Translations under genes and position numbers: made by a program
Source: Lacticaseibacillus parakribbianus
GTDB lineage: Bacteria > Bacillota > Bacilli > Lactobacillales > Lactobacillaceae
Assembly (NCBI RefSeq): GCF_025490915.1
Contig: NZ_JANQBA010000008.1
Coordinates: forward strand, 55,162 to 119,161
Direction: 5' to 3'
Length of the DNA stretch: 64,000 nt
The notes under the pieces: generated by a model
Databases searched by the model: none
What the model was told of the DNA's origin: nothing
The model's input: only the letters and a program-made list of their open reading frames with translations
Shown here: positions 18,767 through 28,495 of the stretch, in pieces
Numbering within the stretch: position 1 is the stretch's first letter
Layout of the letters: every line of letters starts with the position of its first letter

Positions 18767-19516
18767 CTAAGGCAGCAGCCGCTTTTTTTGCGCCTGCAGC
18801 TCGGGCTTGGTGATCACGCCGGCGCGGTACAGCTGGTCGTACTTGAGCAGCTCGTCGGCGGGGCTTGCCGTCGGCGCAGGGGCCTGGGTGAAGTAGGCGG
18901 TGATCGAACTGGTCAGGGTACCGATCAAGCCGATCCCGGTGAACATCAGGATCACGGCGACGGTGCGGCCGAGCAGGGTGTGCGGCGCGATGTCGCCGTA
19001 CCCCACGGTGGTCGCGGTGACAATCGCCCACCACAGGCCATTGGCAAAGTCGGTGTGCTCCGCGTAGGCGTAGACGCAGGTCGCGACCAGGATCAGCCCG
19101 GCGGAGAGGCCGAGGTAGTAGATCAACCCCCCGCCGCGCAAAAAGCGCATCAGTCGCCGGCGAAACTTGGCCGTCGCGCGGTGGACCCGCCCGGCCAAGG
19201 TGGCCTGGGCGGTTCTGACGCTGTGGGCCAGCCGGCTGAGGTGAGCCGGCGACATCACGCGGTCGGTGGGTACTAGGGCCGACAGGCGAAAGGTGTTGGT
19301 GGCCAGCATCGTCGCCTTGGCGTGGGCCATGGCCAGTCGCACCAAGTAGTCGCTGGCGAACACCAGCAGGATCACCGTCAGCAGAATGCGCCCCGGCACC
19401 GCGTTGAGGTGGATCCAGTTCAGCCAATCCAGGACGATCAAGGCCAGCGCGACCACCGAGGCCAGCGTCAAGGCGAAGTTGTACAGGCGAAAGAAGCGAG
19501 TGAGTGTTGGGTGCAT
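18767..19516 (-). CDS. Voltage-gated potassium-channel-like protein (Ion_trans_2)
   Basis: Selectivity filter TATTVGYGDIAP; ATG at 19516 with SD ggaggtg. Confidence 0.88.
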   Translation of the reverse strand: MHPTLTRFFRLYNFALTLASVVALALIVLDWLNWIHLNAVPGRILLTVILLVFASDYLVRLAMAHAKATMLATNTFRLSALVPTDRVMSPAHLSRLAHSVRTAQATLAGRVHRATAKFRRRLMRFLRGGGLIYYLGLSAGLILVATCVYAYAEHTDFANGLWWAIVTATTVGYGDIAPHTLLGRTVAVILMFTGIGLIGTLTSSITAYFTQAPAPTASPADELLKYDQLYRAGVITKPELQAQKKRLLP

Positions 19517-19674
19517 GGTTTCACCTCCCAATTTTATCGAGTCTAGCATAGTCCCATTCCCCAGGCGGCGCCATTTTGAGCGTGGGGCTTAAGGAAAAAG
19601 CAAACGGCCGCCGCCAATCTGGTATAATGAAAACAACTATAAAAGGCGACCACACGAACGGAAGGGGTGATTCG

Positions 19675-20670
19675 GTGACCAAAGAAAGTGACGCACTGCG
19701 GCTGGTCCGGCCGACCAAGCCGGTCAAGGCCGTGCCGGTGGGCGACCGCGCCAGCCTGCCGCTGGCCGCCCAGAAGCTCTCCGCCAAGGCCAAGGCCAAG
19801 GCGGTGCTGCGCCTGATCATCCAGCGCGTGTTTGCCGCCGAGCTTGGGCCGACCTCGGCCTCTTTGGCCTACTACACGCTGCTGTCGCTGTTTCCCATGC
19901 TGATCACGCTGGGGAACCTACTGCCGGTGTTTGGGCTCAACTACGACGGCGTGTCCTCGTACTTGGCGCAGGTGATTCCCGAAGACATCATGGCCTTCAT
20001 CAACCCGGTGATTCACAACCTGCTGGTGTCGACCAGCGGCGGGGTGCTGTCAATTGGGGCGGTGGCCACCTTGTGGGCGGCCAGCCTCGGCGTCGACGGG
20101 CTGAAGAACGGCTTCAACAAGGCTTACGGCGTGACGCCGCCGCAGAACTTTCTGATTCAGCGGCTGCTGTCGATGGGGCTGTTCATCATCTTAATTGTGG
20201 CGCTGGGGGCCGTGATGGTCGCCTTCACCTTCGGCCGCCAGTTCCTGGAGTGGCTGGTGCCGCTGCTCGGGCTGTCCGACGCGTGGCTTGAGACCTTCAA
20301 CACCTGGCGCTGGCCGGTGACCCTGGTGGCGCTGGTCGTGGTGATCTCAAGCATCGACTACTTTTTGCCCAACGCCAAAATCAAGTTTCGCACAATCATC
20401 CCCGGGACGATTTTCACCATCGTCGCCTGGCTGGCGCTGTCGCAGCTGTTCGCCATTTACATGCGGTACTTTGGCACCCGCTTCAACTCCTACGGCACCA
20501 TCGGCACGTTCATGGTGCTGCTGTTGTGGCTGAACTTCAGCGCAATGATGTGGCTGTTCGGCGCCGTGATCAACGCGGTGGTCGCCGAGTACTACACCGG
20601 GCGGCTGCACCACTCGCGCGGTAAGGTGCGAGACTTTGTCAAAAGGCGGCGAGCCCATGTGGCGCCGTAG
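19675..20670 (+). CDS. YihY/BrkB family membrane protein (GTG start)
   Basis: AYYTLLSLFPMLITLGNLLPVFG, YGTIGTFMVLLLWLNFSAMMWLFGAVINA; extended -10 tggtataat at about 19620. Confidence 0.9.
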   Translation: MTKESDALRLVRPTKPVKAVPVGDRASLPLAAQKLSAKAKAKAVLRLIIQRVFAAELGPTSASLAYYTLLSLFPMLITLGNLLPVFGLNYDGVSSYLAQVIPEDIMAFINPVIHNLLVSTSGGVLSIGAVATLWAASLGVDGLKNGFNKAYGVTPPQNFLIQRLLSMGLFIILIVALGAVMVAFTFGRQFLEWLVPLLGLSDAWLETFNTWRWPVTLVALVVVISSIDYFLPNAKIKFRTIIPGTIFTIVAWLALSQLFAIYMRYFGTRFNSYGTIGTFMVLLLWLNFSAMMWLFGAVINAVVAEYYTGRLHHSRGKVRDFVKRRRAHVAP

Positions 20671-21067
20671 CTGGGCGTGGGGCGTGGCCCATCGCGAGCC
20701 GCTGCTTTACCTGTGGTTCGGCGCCTGGACGACGGTGGTCAACATTGCGGTGTTCTGGTTGGCGCAACACGGGCTGGGCTGGCACTGGGCGGCGGCGAAC
20801 TTTTGGGCGTGGAGCGCGGCCGTGCTGTTCGCCTTTGCCACCAACCGCCGCTACGTCTTCGCGGTATCGACCCGCGGGGCCTGGGCCGTGGCGCGTGAGC
20901 TGGCCCGGTTCGTCTTGGCCCGGCTGGCGACGCTTGGGCTTGATTACTTGTGTATGTGGGGGCTGATTGCAGGGCTTCACGCCGGCGACCTGGGGGCGAA
21001 GCTCGTGACGCAGGTGGTCGTCGTCTTGGCCAATTACGCCCTGAGCAAGTGGCTGGTTTTCAGGTAA
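20657..21067 (+). CDS. GtrA family protein
   Basis: Four-TM 136-aa protein; FAFATNRRYVF and NYALSKWLVFR motifs. Confidence 0.85.
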   Translation: MWRRSWAWGVAHREPLLYLWFGAWTTVVNIAVFWLAQHGLGWHWAAANFWAWSAAVLFAFATNRRYVFAVSTRGAWAVARELARFVLARLATLGLDYLCMWGLIAGLHAGDLGAKLVTQVVVVLANYALSKWLVFR

Positions 21068-21103
21068 AAACGGTTGGCGGCAGCGTTCCGCCGGCCGTTT
21101 TTT
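21068..21103 (+). terminator. Terminator after gtrA-like gene
   Basis: aacggttggcggcagcgttccgccggccgtttttt. Confidence 0.8.
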
Positions 21104-21167
21104 GGCGTTGGGTGGGGGCAGGCTGGTACGATGGAGGAGAGGCCCTTAACCCGACAAGGAGGTCCAA

Positions 21168-22121
21168 ATGCCAACTTATTTGATTACCGGTGGCGCCGGC
21201 TTCATCGGCGGCCACCTGGTTGCGCGACTGCTGCTTGACCCACAGGTCCAAGTGACGGTGGTCGATGACCTGTCGACCGGCGACTGCGCCAACCTGCCCC
21301 AAGACCCACGCGTCACGCTTTTGGTCCACGACGTCTGCGATGCCGCGTTCATGGCGGAATTACTGGACCGCGAGCGCTTCGACTACGTGGTACTGCTGGC
21401 GGCCGTGGCCGACGTCGCCGCCACTTGCCTTGACCCACTGGGCACCGCGGCGGTCAACCAATGGGCCAACCTGACGCTGCTGGACGCGCTGCGCCGCCGG
21501 CCGTGGCCGCTTGGCAAGCTGTTTTTTGCCAGCTCCGCGGCGGTGTACGGCGATTGCACTGGCACCGCGCTGAGTGAGACAGGGCCGGTGGCGCCGCAAA
21601 GCCCCTACGCCGTCGACAAGTACGCCAGCGAACGCGCGGTGTTGAACGCCGGTCGGTTGTGCGGCCTGCCGGTGGTGTGCGGGCGGCTGTTCAACGTCTA
21701 CGGCCCGACTGCGGCGCAAACGTTGGGTGGCGGCGGGGTGATTACCCGGGCCGCCCGGCAGCTGGCGGCCGGATCGGCGTTTACGCGCCACGGCGACGGC
21801 GAGCAGACCCGCGATTTTGTCTACGTCGAAGACGTGGCGGCGGTGATCGCCGCGCTGCTGCACGGGCCGGCCACCGGGCTGGTCGTGAACATCGGCACCG
21901 GTCGGGCGAGCAGCCTGAACCGGGTGCTGGGCGGCCTGGCCCAGGCGCTGGCCCAACCCTTGGCGCTGCGCCCAGGGGTGGCGCGGCCCGGCGACGTGCG
22001 GCATTCGCAGGCCGACGTGGCTCGGCTGGCGGCGCTTGGGCTGCGCTGCCAGACGCCTTTGGTCCAGGGCCTGGCCGCCGTGGCCCAGGCGGCGCCGGTG
22101 GCGTTGGTGCCAACGCCTTGA
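21168..22121 (+). CDS. NAD-dependent epimerase/dehydratase (SDR, GalE-like)
   Basis: TYLITGGAGFIGGHLVARLL, YAVDKYASE, GRLFNVYGP. Confidence 0.9.
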   Translation: MPTYLITGGAGFIGGHLVARLLLDPQVQVTVVDDLSTGDCANLPQDPRVTLLVHDVCDAAFMAELLDRERFDYVVLLAAVADVAATCLDPLGTAAVNQWANLTLLDALRRRPWPLGKLFFASSAAVYGDCTGTALSETGPVAPQSPYAVDKYASERAVLNAGRLCGLPVVCGRLFNVYGPTAAQTLGGGGVITRAARQLAAGSAFTRHGDGEQTRDFVYVEDVAAVIAALLHGPATGLVVNIGTGRASSLNRVLGGLAQALAQPLALRPGVARPGDVRHSQADVARLAALGLRCQTPLVQGLAAVAQAAPVALVPTP

Positions 22122-22185
22122 CAGTGTGGTAAGATGGTTTTGGAAACAGCGAACTAGACGACTAGAAGTAGGAGATGCAAGTCTT

Positions 22186-22980
22186 TTGATTACATTAAAA
22201 TCACAACGCGAAATCGAAGGCATGGCCAAGTCCGGTGCGATTCTCGCCGGCATGCACAAGGCCGTGGCGGCCATCATCCGGCCGGGAATCTCCAGCTGGG
22301 AGATTGAAAAAGTCGGCCGCGAGTACATCGAAAGCCACGGCGCGATTCCCGCGGAGCTGGGCTTTGAAGGCTACAAGTACGCGACTTGCGTGTCCATCAA
22401 CGACGAGGTCGCGCATGCGACACCGCGCAAGGGCCTTTTTCTCAAGGAAGGGGACATCGTCGCCGTCGACACCGTGGTCAACTGGCAGGGTTACATGTCC
22501 GACTCCTGCTGGACCTACGCGGTGGGGCAGATTTCGCCTGAACGCCAGAAGCTGATGGACGTGACCAAAAAGGCCCTGTACCTGGGCATCGACGCCGCCG
22601 TGGTTGGCAACCGCCTGGGCGACATCGGCTACGCCATTCAGCACTACACCGAAGACGAGAACGGCTACGGCGATGTGCGTGAGTTGATCGGCCACGGCAT
22701 TCAGCCGACCATGCACGAAAGCCCGAACGTGCCGCATTACGGCGAGCCGGGTCACGGCCTGCGCCTGAAGGCCGGCATGACCATCACCATCGAGCCGATG
22801 ATCACCACCGGCACCTGGAAAATCAAGGCGCATGACCTGCCCGGCGACGACTGGGAGTACTACGTGACCGCCGATGGTTCCGATTGCGCCCAGTACGAGC
22901 ACACGATTGTGATCACCGATGCGGGGCCCAAGATCCTGACCAGTCAGGACCCGGTGGCCGACGCCAAGTACTTGTTGTAA
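22186..22980 (+). CDS. map: Type I methionyl aminopeptidase (TTG start)
   Basis: LITLKSQREIEGMAKSGAILAGMHKAV; GHGIQPTMHESPNVPHYG; SD gtaggag 5' of TTG 22186. Confidence 0.93.
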   Translation: MITLKSQREIEGMAKSGAILAGMHKAVAAIIRPGISSWEIEKVGREYIESHGAIPAELGFEGYKYATCVSINDEVAHATPRKGLFLKEGDIVAVDTVVNWQGYMSDSCWTYAVGQISPERQKLMDVTKKALYLGIDAAVVGNRLGDIGYAIQHYTEDENGYGDVRELIGHGIQPTMHESPNVPHYGEPGHGLRLKAGMTITIEPMITTGTWKIKAHDLPGDDWEYYVTADGSDCAQYEHTIVITDAGPKILTSQDPVADAKYLL

Positions 22981-22982
22981 GC

Positions 22983-23012
22983 GGAAGGCTGCGCAAAGGC
23001 GCAGCCTTTTTG
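22983..23012 (+). terminator. Terminator after map
   Basis: aaggctgcgcaaaggcgcagccttttt. Confidence 0.9.
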
Positions 23013-23142
23013 GGATGCCAAAGCATTGCCGCGCGGGTTTCGCGCGACGGTACTGAAGCGTTGCCGTGCGGCTTGGCAAAAAAGCTAGACCGTGAGCCGC
23101 CAGTTTTTGGGCCTGTCGCGACCACAGAAGGGAGGAAACGCC

Positions 23143-24090
23143 ATGCTTTCGATTATCGTACCGTGCTTCAACGAGGAGGAGACGGTGCCGCGGTTCTTTG
23201 AGGCCGTGGAGGCGCAGCGCTTGGCTTTGGCCGAGACTCTGGAGTACGTGTTTGTCAACGACGGCTCGACGGACCAGACGCTGGCGCGGCTGCGCGAGCT
23301 GGCCGCCGCGCATCAGAACGTGCATTACGTCTCCTTTTCCCGCAACTTCGGCAAGGAGGCCGCCTTGTACGCCGGCCTCCAGCAGGCCAAGGGGCAGCTG
23401 GTGGTGGTGATGGATGCGGATCTGCAGGACCCGCCGGCGCTTTTGCCGCAGATGCAGGCGATGCTGCGCCAAAATCCCGACCTGGACTGCGTCGGCACCC
23501 GTCGCACCGACCGCAAAAGCGAGCCGCCGGTGCGAAGCTTTTTCGCCCGGGCGTTCTACCGGCTGATCAACCGCATCAGCCAGACGCCGATGGTCGACGG
23601 GGTGCGGGACTTTCGCATGATGACCCGGCCGATGGTCGACGCCATCTTGGCCCTGACCGAGTACAACCGCTTTTCCAAGGGCCTGTTCAGCTGGGTCGGC
23701 TTCAACGTCGCCTACATCAGCTACGAGAACCAGGCCCGGGTGGCGGGGAAGAGCTCCTGGTCGTTTTGGAAGCTGTTCAACTACTCGATTGAAGGCATCG
23801 TGAACTTCTCGGAGCTGCCGTTGAACCTCGCGTCGGTGGTCGGGGCCCTGTCTTGCGTCGGCTCGGGCATCGCGATGCTGTTCATCATCGGCCGGGCGCT
23901 GCTTTACGGCGACCCGACCGCCGGCTGGCCGTCCCTGGTGTCAATCGTGCTGTTCATCGGGGGCATTCAGCTGCTGTGCCTGGGCATCATCGGCAAGTAC
24001 ATCGGCAAAATTTTCCTGGAAACCAAGAACCGACCGCTTTACATTATCAAAGAGACAGACGAAAGTGAGGCCCATCAATGGCACGTCTGA
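23143..24090 (+). CDS. Family 2 glycosyltransferase (DPM/GtrB-like with C-terminal TMs)
   Basis: MLSIIVPCFNEEETVPRFFEAVE, DADLQDPPALLPQM; two C-terminal TM helices. Confidence 0.93.
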   Translation: MLSIIVPCFNEEETVPRFFEAVEAQRLALAETLEYVFVNDGSTDQTLARLRELAAAHQNVHYVSFSRNFGKEAALYAGLQQAKGQLVVVMDADLQDPPALLPQMQAMLRQNPDLDCVGTRRTDRKSEPPVRSFFARAFYRLINRISQTPMVDGVRDFRMMTRPMVDAILALTEYNRFSKGLFSWVGFNVAYISYENQARVAGKSSWSFWKLFNYSIEGIVNFSELPLNLASVVGALSCVGSGIAMLFIIGRALLYGDPTAGWPSLVSIVLFIGGIQLLCLGIIGKYIGKIFLETKNRPLYIIKETDESEAHQWHV

Positions 24091-24815
24091 CCATTCTCGG
24101 CACCCCGTTCGACGACGGCACCGAGGCCCAGTTTCTAACCCGCTTCCAAACCCGCCTGGCAAAAGGCGTCGGCACCTTCGTGGTGACCGCCAACCCGGAA
24201 ATCGTGATGTATGCCAGAACCCACCCCGACTACCAGGCGCTGATTGCCAAGCGGGCCGATTTTGTGACCGCCGATGGCATCGGCATCCTGCTGGGCGCCC
24301 GCATTCTGGGCAGTCGGCTGGCCGCTCGTGTCACCGGCTACGACCTGATGCAGGCGATGCTCCAAGCCGCCGCGGCCGAGGGGTTGCGTGTGGCGTTGGT
24401 CGGCGCCAAGGCGGCGGTGCTCGGCCAGGCGAAGGCCAGATTGACCGCGCAGCACCCCGGGCTGAATGTGTGCTACCAGCACGACGGCTACTTTGATTTG
24501 GCCGACGCCAGCGTGGCCGACGCCGTGGTCGCGGCCCAGCCGGACCTGATTTTTGCAGCGCTTGGGTTCCCCAAGCAGGAGCGCTTTTTGGCCGGGCTGC
24601 AAAAGCGGCTGCCTCGCGCCTTCATGATGGGCGTCGGCGGCAGCTTCGACGTTGCCGCCGGCGTGGTCAGCCGGGCCCCGCGCTGGATGCAGCGGGTACA
24701 CCTTGAGTGGTTCTACCGGCTGCTCAAGGAGCCCAGCCGCATCGGCCGCATGATGGTGCTGCCGCAGTTCGTGTGGGTGGTGTGGCGAACCCGCCACCAA
24801 AAGGGGCAGCGATGA
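24078..24815 (+). CDS. tagA: WecG/TagA/CpsF family N-acetylmannosaminyltransferase (teichoic linkage unit)
   Basis: TANPEIVMYARTHPDYQALIAKRADFVTADGIGILLGARILG; GFPKQERFL; VGGSFDVAAGVVSRAPRWMQRVHLEWFYRLLKEPSRI. Confidence 0.92.
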   Translation: MARLTILGTPFDDGTEAQFLTRFQTRLAKGVGTFVVTANPEIVMYARTHPDYQALIAKRADFVTADGIGILLGARILGSRLAARVTGYDLMQAMLQAAAAEGLRVALVGAKAAVLGQAKARLTAQHPGLNVCYQHDGYFDLADASVADAVVAAQPDLIFAALGFPKQERFLAGLQKRLPRAFMMGVGGSFDVAAGVVSRAPRWMQRVHLEWFYRLLKEPSRIGRMMVLPQFVWVVWRTRHQKGQR

Positions 24816-25954
24816 AAGAAACGCTCAAGGAATGGATCAAGGCCTTCTACCTTGGCCTGCTGCGGCTGCTGCCGCAAAGTCCCAAGCGTCAGGCGAAAGT
24901 GGTGTATTACGCCACCTTCGCCAACAACGACGCCGGCACGATCCGCGCGTTGCACAAGCGCTACGGCCGGGATTTCGTGGTGCTGGCCACCGCCAAGGCG
25001 AAGGCCCAGGTGCCGGCGCTTGTGGCCGCCAGCGTCAACGTCTCGGTGCTGGGTCGCACCAAGCTGCTCACCCAAAATTGGATCAGCTACCTCAAGTCGG
25101 CGCGGGTGATCATCGTGGATGACTACCTGCCGGAGCTGGCGCTGGTTCGCCACCCGCGGGTGATCATGTTGTGGCATGCCAACGGCGCGATCAAGCGCTT
25201 CGGCTGGGGCGACCCGGCCACTGGTCAGCGGCCGCGCGGCGACCGGCGGCGCTTTGCGAAGGTCTACGGCAAGTACACCGACATTCTCACCGGGTCCGAC
25301 CAGATGGGCCGGATTTTTGTTGAGAGCTTCAAGGTGGCGCCGGGCGTGATCCGGCCGCTGGGCTTTTTGCGCTCGGATCTGCTGGTGGGCCAGCCGCAGG
25401 CCACGACGCCGGTGGTGCCGGTGCTCTACGCGCCGACTTACCGCAGCGACGCCCAGGCGATGCAGGCGGTTTTGAGGCAGGCCTTCGCCGCCTTTGCCAC
25501 GCTCGACGTCCCGGTGGTGGTCAAGCTGCACCCCGCGGTTGCCGCCGACTTGGTGCCGGCGCTGCCGGCCAACGTCACGGTGACGCAGGCGGCACTTGAG
25601 TCGCTTTACGGCCGCACCCAGACTTTGGTGACGGATTACTCCTCGGCGGTGTTTGATTACGCGCTGTGCCGCAAGCAACCGCACGTGGTGTTCTTCACGC
25701 CGGACCTTGCAGACTACGCGGCGGTCCCGGGGCTTCAGCCGGGCTTTACGGCCGGTCGCCTCGGGCCGCTGGTGCAAGACGGAACGGGGCTCGTAAAAGC
25801 GCTGCGGCAGGCCGCGGCGCAGGCGCCTGGCGGCCAGGCGCAAGTGGCCGGCGACCAAGCGACCGCGGTGGCGGTCTTGACCGGTTGGAACCAGTACAAC
25901 GACGGGCACGTGCAGGCGCGACTGTTGGCCCTGGTGGCCGACGCGTTGCGCTGA
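24812..25954 (+). CDS. tagB: CDP-glycerol glycerophosphotransferase (TagB-like)
   Basis: LWHANGAIKRFGWG, TDYSSAVFDYALCRKP-like motif; ATGA overlap with tagA. Confidence 0.85.
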   Translation: MKETLKEWIKAFYLGLLRLLPQSPKRQAKVVYYATFANNDAGTIRALHKRYGRDFVVLATAKAKAQVPALVAASVNVSVLGRTKLLTQNWISYLKSARVIIVDDYLPELALVRHPRVIMLWHANGAIKRFGWGDPATGQRPRGDRRRFAKVYGKYTDILTGSDQMGRIFVESFKVAPGVIRPLGFLRSDLLVGQPQATTPVVPVLYAPTYRSDAQAMQAVLRQAFAAFATLDVPVVVKLHPAVAADLVPALPANVTVTQAALESLYGRTQTLVTDYSSAVFDYALCRKQPHVVFFTPDLADYAAVPGLQPGFTAGRLGPLVQDGTGLVKALRQAAAQAPGGQAQVAGDQATAVAVLTGWNQYNDGHVQARLLALVADALR

Positions 25955-26028
25955 AGCGCGGTGTGGTATGATGAGTGGCAATAAGCGGCCGGGCTGGCGG
26001 CAGCCGGGTCAGATAGTGGGAAGACAAC

Positions 26029-28383
26029 ATGAAGACAATTGCAATTCTAGGCTTTAACATCTTTGCCGTGGGGGGGACCTCGCGCAGCAACATCAACTTG
26101 CTGACCGAATTTGGCCAAGCGGATTACCAGATCACCTTCTACAACTTTCGGGGCTTCACCGATCACGACGTCAAGGTGCTGCGCCAGGCGGAGCCGGCGG
26201 CCCAAAACGTCACGTTCAAGTACGTCGAAGCGCTCAAGGACGACGCGCTGGACTACGACGTGTTTTTCATCACGCGTGAAAGCTTCTTTTGCGTCGCGCC
26301 GTACATTCGGGCCAACAGCCAGGCCTTGGTGGTCGGCGAGATTCACGCGCCGCTTGCGCTGGTGGAGGACAGCAACCTGACGCATTACCTGAAGTACTTC
26401 AGCACGGTGCGGGTCGCGACGCCTTCGATTCAAGCGGCGGTGGCGCGGCGCTTCCACTTCGATCGCACCTATGTCCAAACCGTCAGCCTCGCCCACATCG
26501 CCACCGCGCCGCAGCCCTTTCAACCGGCGCTTGTCGATGCGGCCGGGCACGTCAACTTGATCATCCGGGCTCGCTTCGACACGGAAAAGGATTTCCCGTC
26601 GGCCCTGAAGCTGATGGATTACCTGATTCACGCCTTGCACCGCACCGAGTTTCGGCTCTACATCACAGGCTACGGCGCCGGCCAGGGCATCATCGACAAC
26701 TTGATCGCTTACTACGAGCTGGGCGCTTACGTGACGATCAATCCGGCCACGGTGCCGGAGTGCCACCTGTACCTGTCGACGTCCAACTACGAGACGCTGG
26801 GGTACTCCATCATCGAAGAATTCGCCCAGGGCCACCCGGTTGTGATGTACGGTGGTCGCGACCACGTGGTCCACGAGAACTTCGGGGCCTTTGCAGACTG
26901 CCTCTGGATTCAAAAACGCGCCGACGTGGATGCGCCGGCCCTCATTGACTTTCTGGCGCAGCCGCGAACCCAGGCCGCTTACCAGCACAACCTGGAGTTG
27001 CTCAAGCAGATGAAGGCGGATTACGTGCCGCGCTTTGAGGCCAACACCGCCCCGTTCGCCCAGGCGGTGGGGCCGATCGGCTCGGCCGGCGTGACCTACG
27101 CCAAGATGTGGGCGAACCTGCAAGAGGCGACGCAGGCGGGGGAAACCGGCCGGATTCGCAAGCTCTACACCGCGCTGCGCCAAATTCCGGGCTTTCGCTG
27201 GATCCTGAAGCACGAAGGGGTGCGTAAGGTCGGCCGCCTGCTGGTTCAGCTGGTGATGCGCCGCGGTCTGTACCAGATCACGGACGAGCCGATCAGCTCA
27301 CACAAGGTCTTTCTCGAGTCCTTCCACGGCAACAACCTGTCCGGCGATCCCAAGTACTTCGGGCTCAAAATCAAGGCGCTGTTCCCGGATACCGAGATTT
27401 ACGTCAGCTCGATGGGCGATCTGGTCGACGCCGAGGCGGTCAGCCTCGGCTTCACGCCGGTGCGAGTCGGCAGCCTGAAGTACCTGCAGTCCTTCCAGCA
27501 ATCCAAGTACGTGTTCATCAACGGCAACAGCCTGGACAAGGCCGGCAAGCGCGACGGCCAGGTGTTCGTTCAGACTTGGCACGGGTTTCCGATGAAGCAG
27601 ATGGTCAACGACCTCGCCGACTCCAAGCAGCGCCGCAAGGAGGCCAAGGCCTTCGCCCCGCGGATGAAAAAGTGGGACTACCTGACGACCTCGTCCAGCT
27701 ACAACGTGACGCTGTTGCAGTCGGCCTTTCGCCTGGCGGATAACCCCGAGCTGAAGATTCTGCACGAGGGGACCCCCAAGAACGATTACCTGCTGACGCA
27801 TGCCGAAGACGCCGCCGAGAAAAAGCGCATCTACGAGAAGTACTTCAACCGCGCCTACGATCCGACCACTAAAATCGTGCTGTTTTGCCCGACCTGGCGC
27901 AAGGGCAACCGCAAGCGCGTCTCCAACCTCGATTTGAAGCAGGTTGCAAACCAGCTGCCGGCCGACTACCAGATCATCGTCAAGCTGCACCCGCTTGAGG
28001 GCCAGCTGCGCGATCAGTACGCGGCGCTGAGTCCTAAGATCTCGTGCTTTTACAACGAGATGGTCGACATTCAGGAGCTCTACCTGATTGCCGATGTGTT
28101 GATTTCGGATTACTCCTCGGCGATTTACGATTACGCCTTGCTGAACAAGCCGATCATCGTGCTGCAAGAGGACGAGGCGGCCTACGCCAAGCAGATCGGC
28201 TGGTACTTCGATAACGAGGAAGAGACCGGGCTCAAGGGCCGCGCCTACACGACGCCGCAGCTGACCGAGGCCATCTTGCACCCGCAAGACACCAGCGCCT
28301 CCAGCGCGTTGATCAAGTCGCGGCTGATGACCGACGAGCAAAGCGGGGCGACGGAACGCATGATTAAGCAGATCATGGCGTAG
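26029..28383 (+). CDS. Bifunctional: N-terminal GT4-like glycosyltransferase + C-terminal CDP-glycerol glycerophosphotransferase (TagF-like)
   Basis: 784 aa; N-half FGYSIIEE-type GT motif (TLGYSIIEEFAQGHPVVMYG), C-half QTWHGFPMKQM, FCPTWRKGN, LISDYSSAIYDYALLNKP. Confidence 0.85.
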   Translation: MKTIAILGFNIFAVGGTSRSNINLLTEFGQADYQITFYNFRGFTDHDVKVLRQAEPAAQNVTFKYVEALKDDALDYDVFFITRESFFCVAPYIRANSQALVVGEIHAPLALVEDSNLTHYLKYFSTVRVATPSIQAAVARRFHFDRTYVQTVSLAHIATAPQPFQPALVDAAGHVNLIIRARFDTEKDFPSALKLMDYLIHALHRTEFRLYITGYGAGQGIIDNLIAYYELGAYVTINPATVPECHLYLSTSNYETLGYSIIEEFAQGHPVVMYGGRDHVVHENFGAFADCLWIQKRADVDAPALIDFLAQPRTQAAYQHNLELLKQMKADYVPRFEANTAPFAQAVGPIGSAGVTYAKMWANLQEATQAGETGRIRKLYTALRQIPGFRWILKHEGVRKVGRLLVQLVMRRGLYQITDEPISSHKVFLESFHGNNLSGDPKYFGLKIKALFPDTEIYVSSMGDLVDAEAVSLGFTPVRVGSLKYLQSFQQSKYVFINGNSLDKAGKRDGQVFVQTWHGFPMKQMVNDLADSKQRRKEAKAFAPRMKKWDYLTTSSSYNVTLLQSAFRLADNPELKILHEGTPKNDYLLTHAEDAAEKKRIYEKYFNRAYDPTTKIVLFCPTWRKGNRKRVSNLDLKQVANQLPADYQIIVKLHPLEGQLRDQYAALSPKISCFYNEMVDIQELYLIADVLISDYSSAIYDYALLNKPIIVLQEDEAAYAKQIGWYFDNEEETGLKGRAYTTPQLTEAILHPQDTSASSALIKSRLMTDEQSGATERMIKQIMA

Positions 28384-28495
28384 GCAACTAGTTGTGCTTT
28401 GGTAAAATTTCAGTTAAGGGCGCCGCGCTGGCGTTAATTCAACGTATAATACGAGAAGTTATGTGACTATTTCCGTGGAAGGAGCTGCCAGCAGC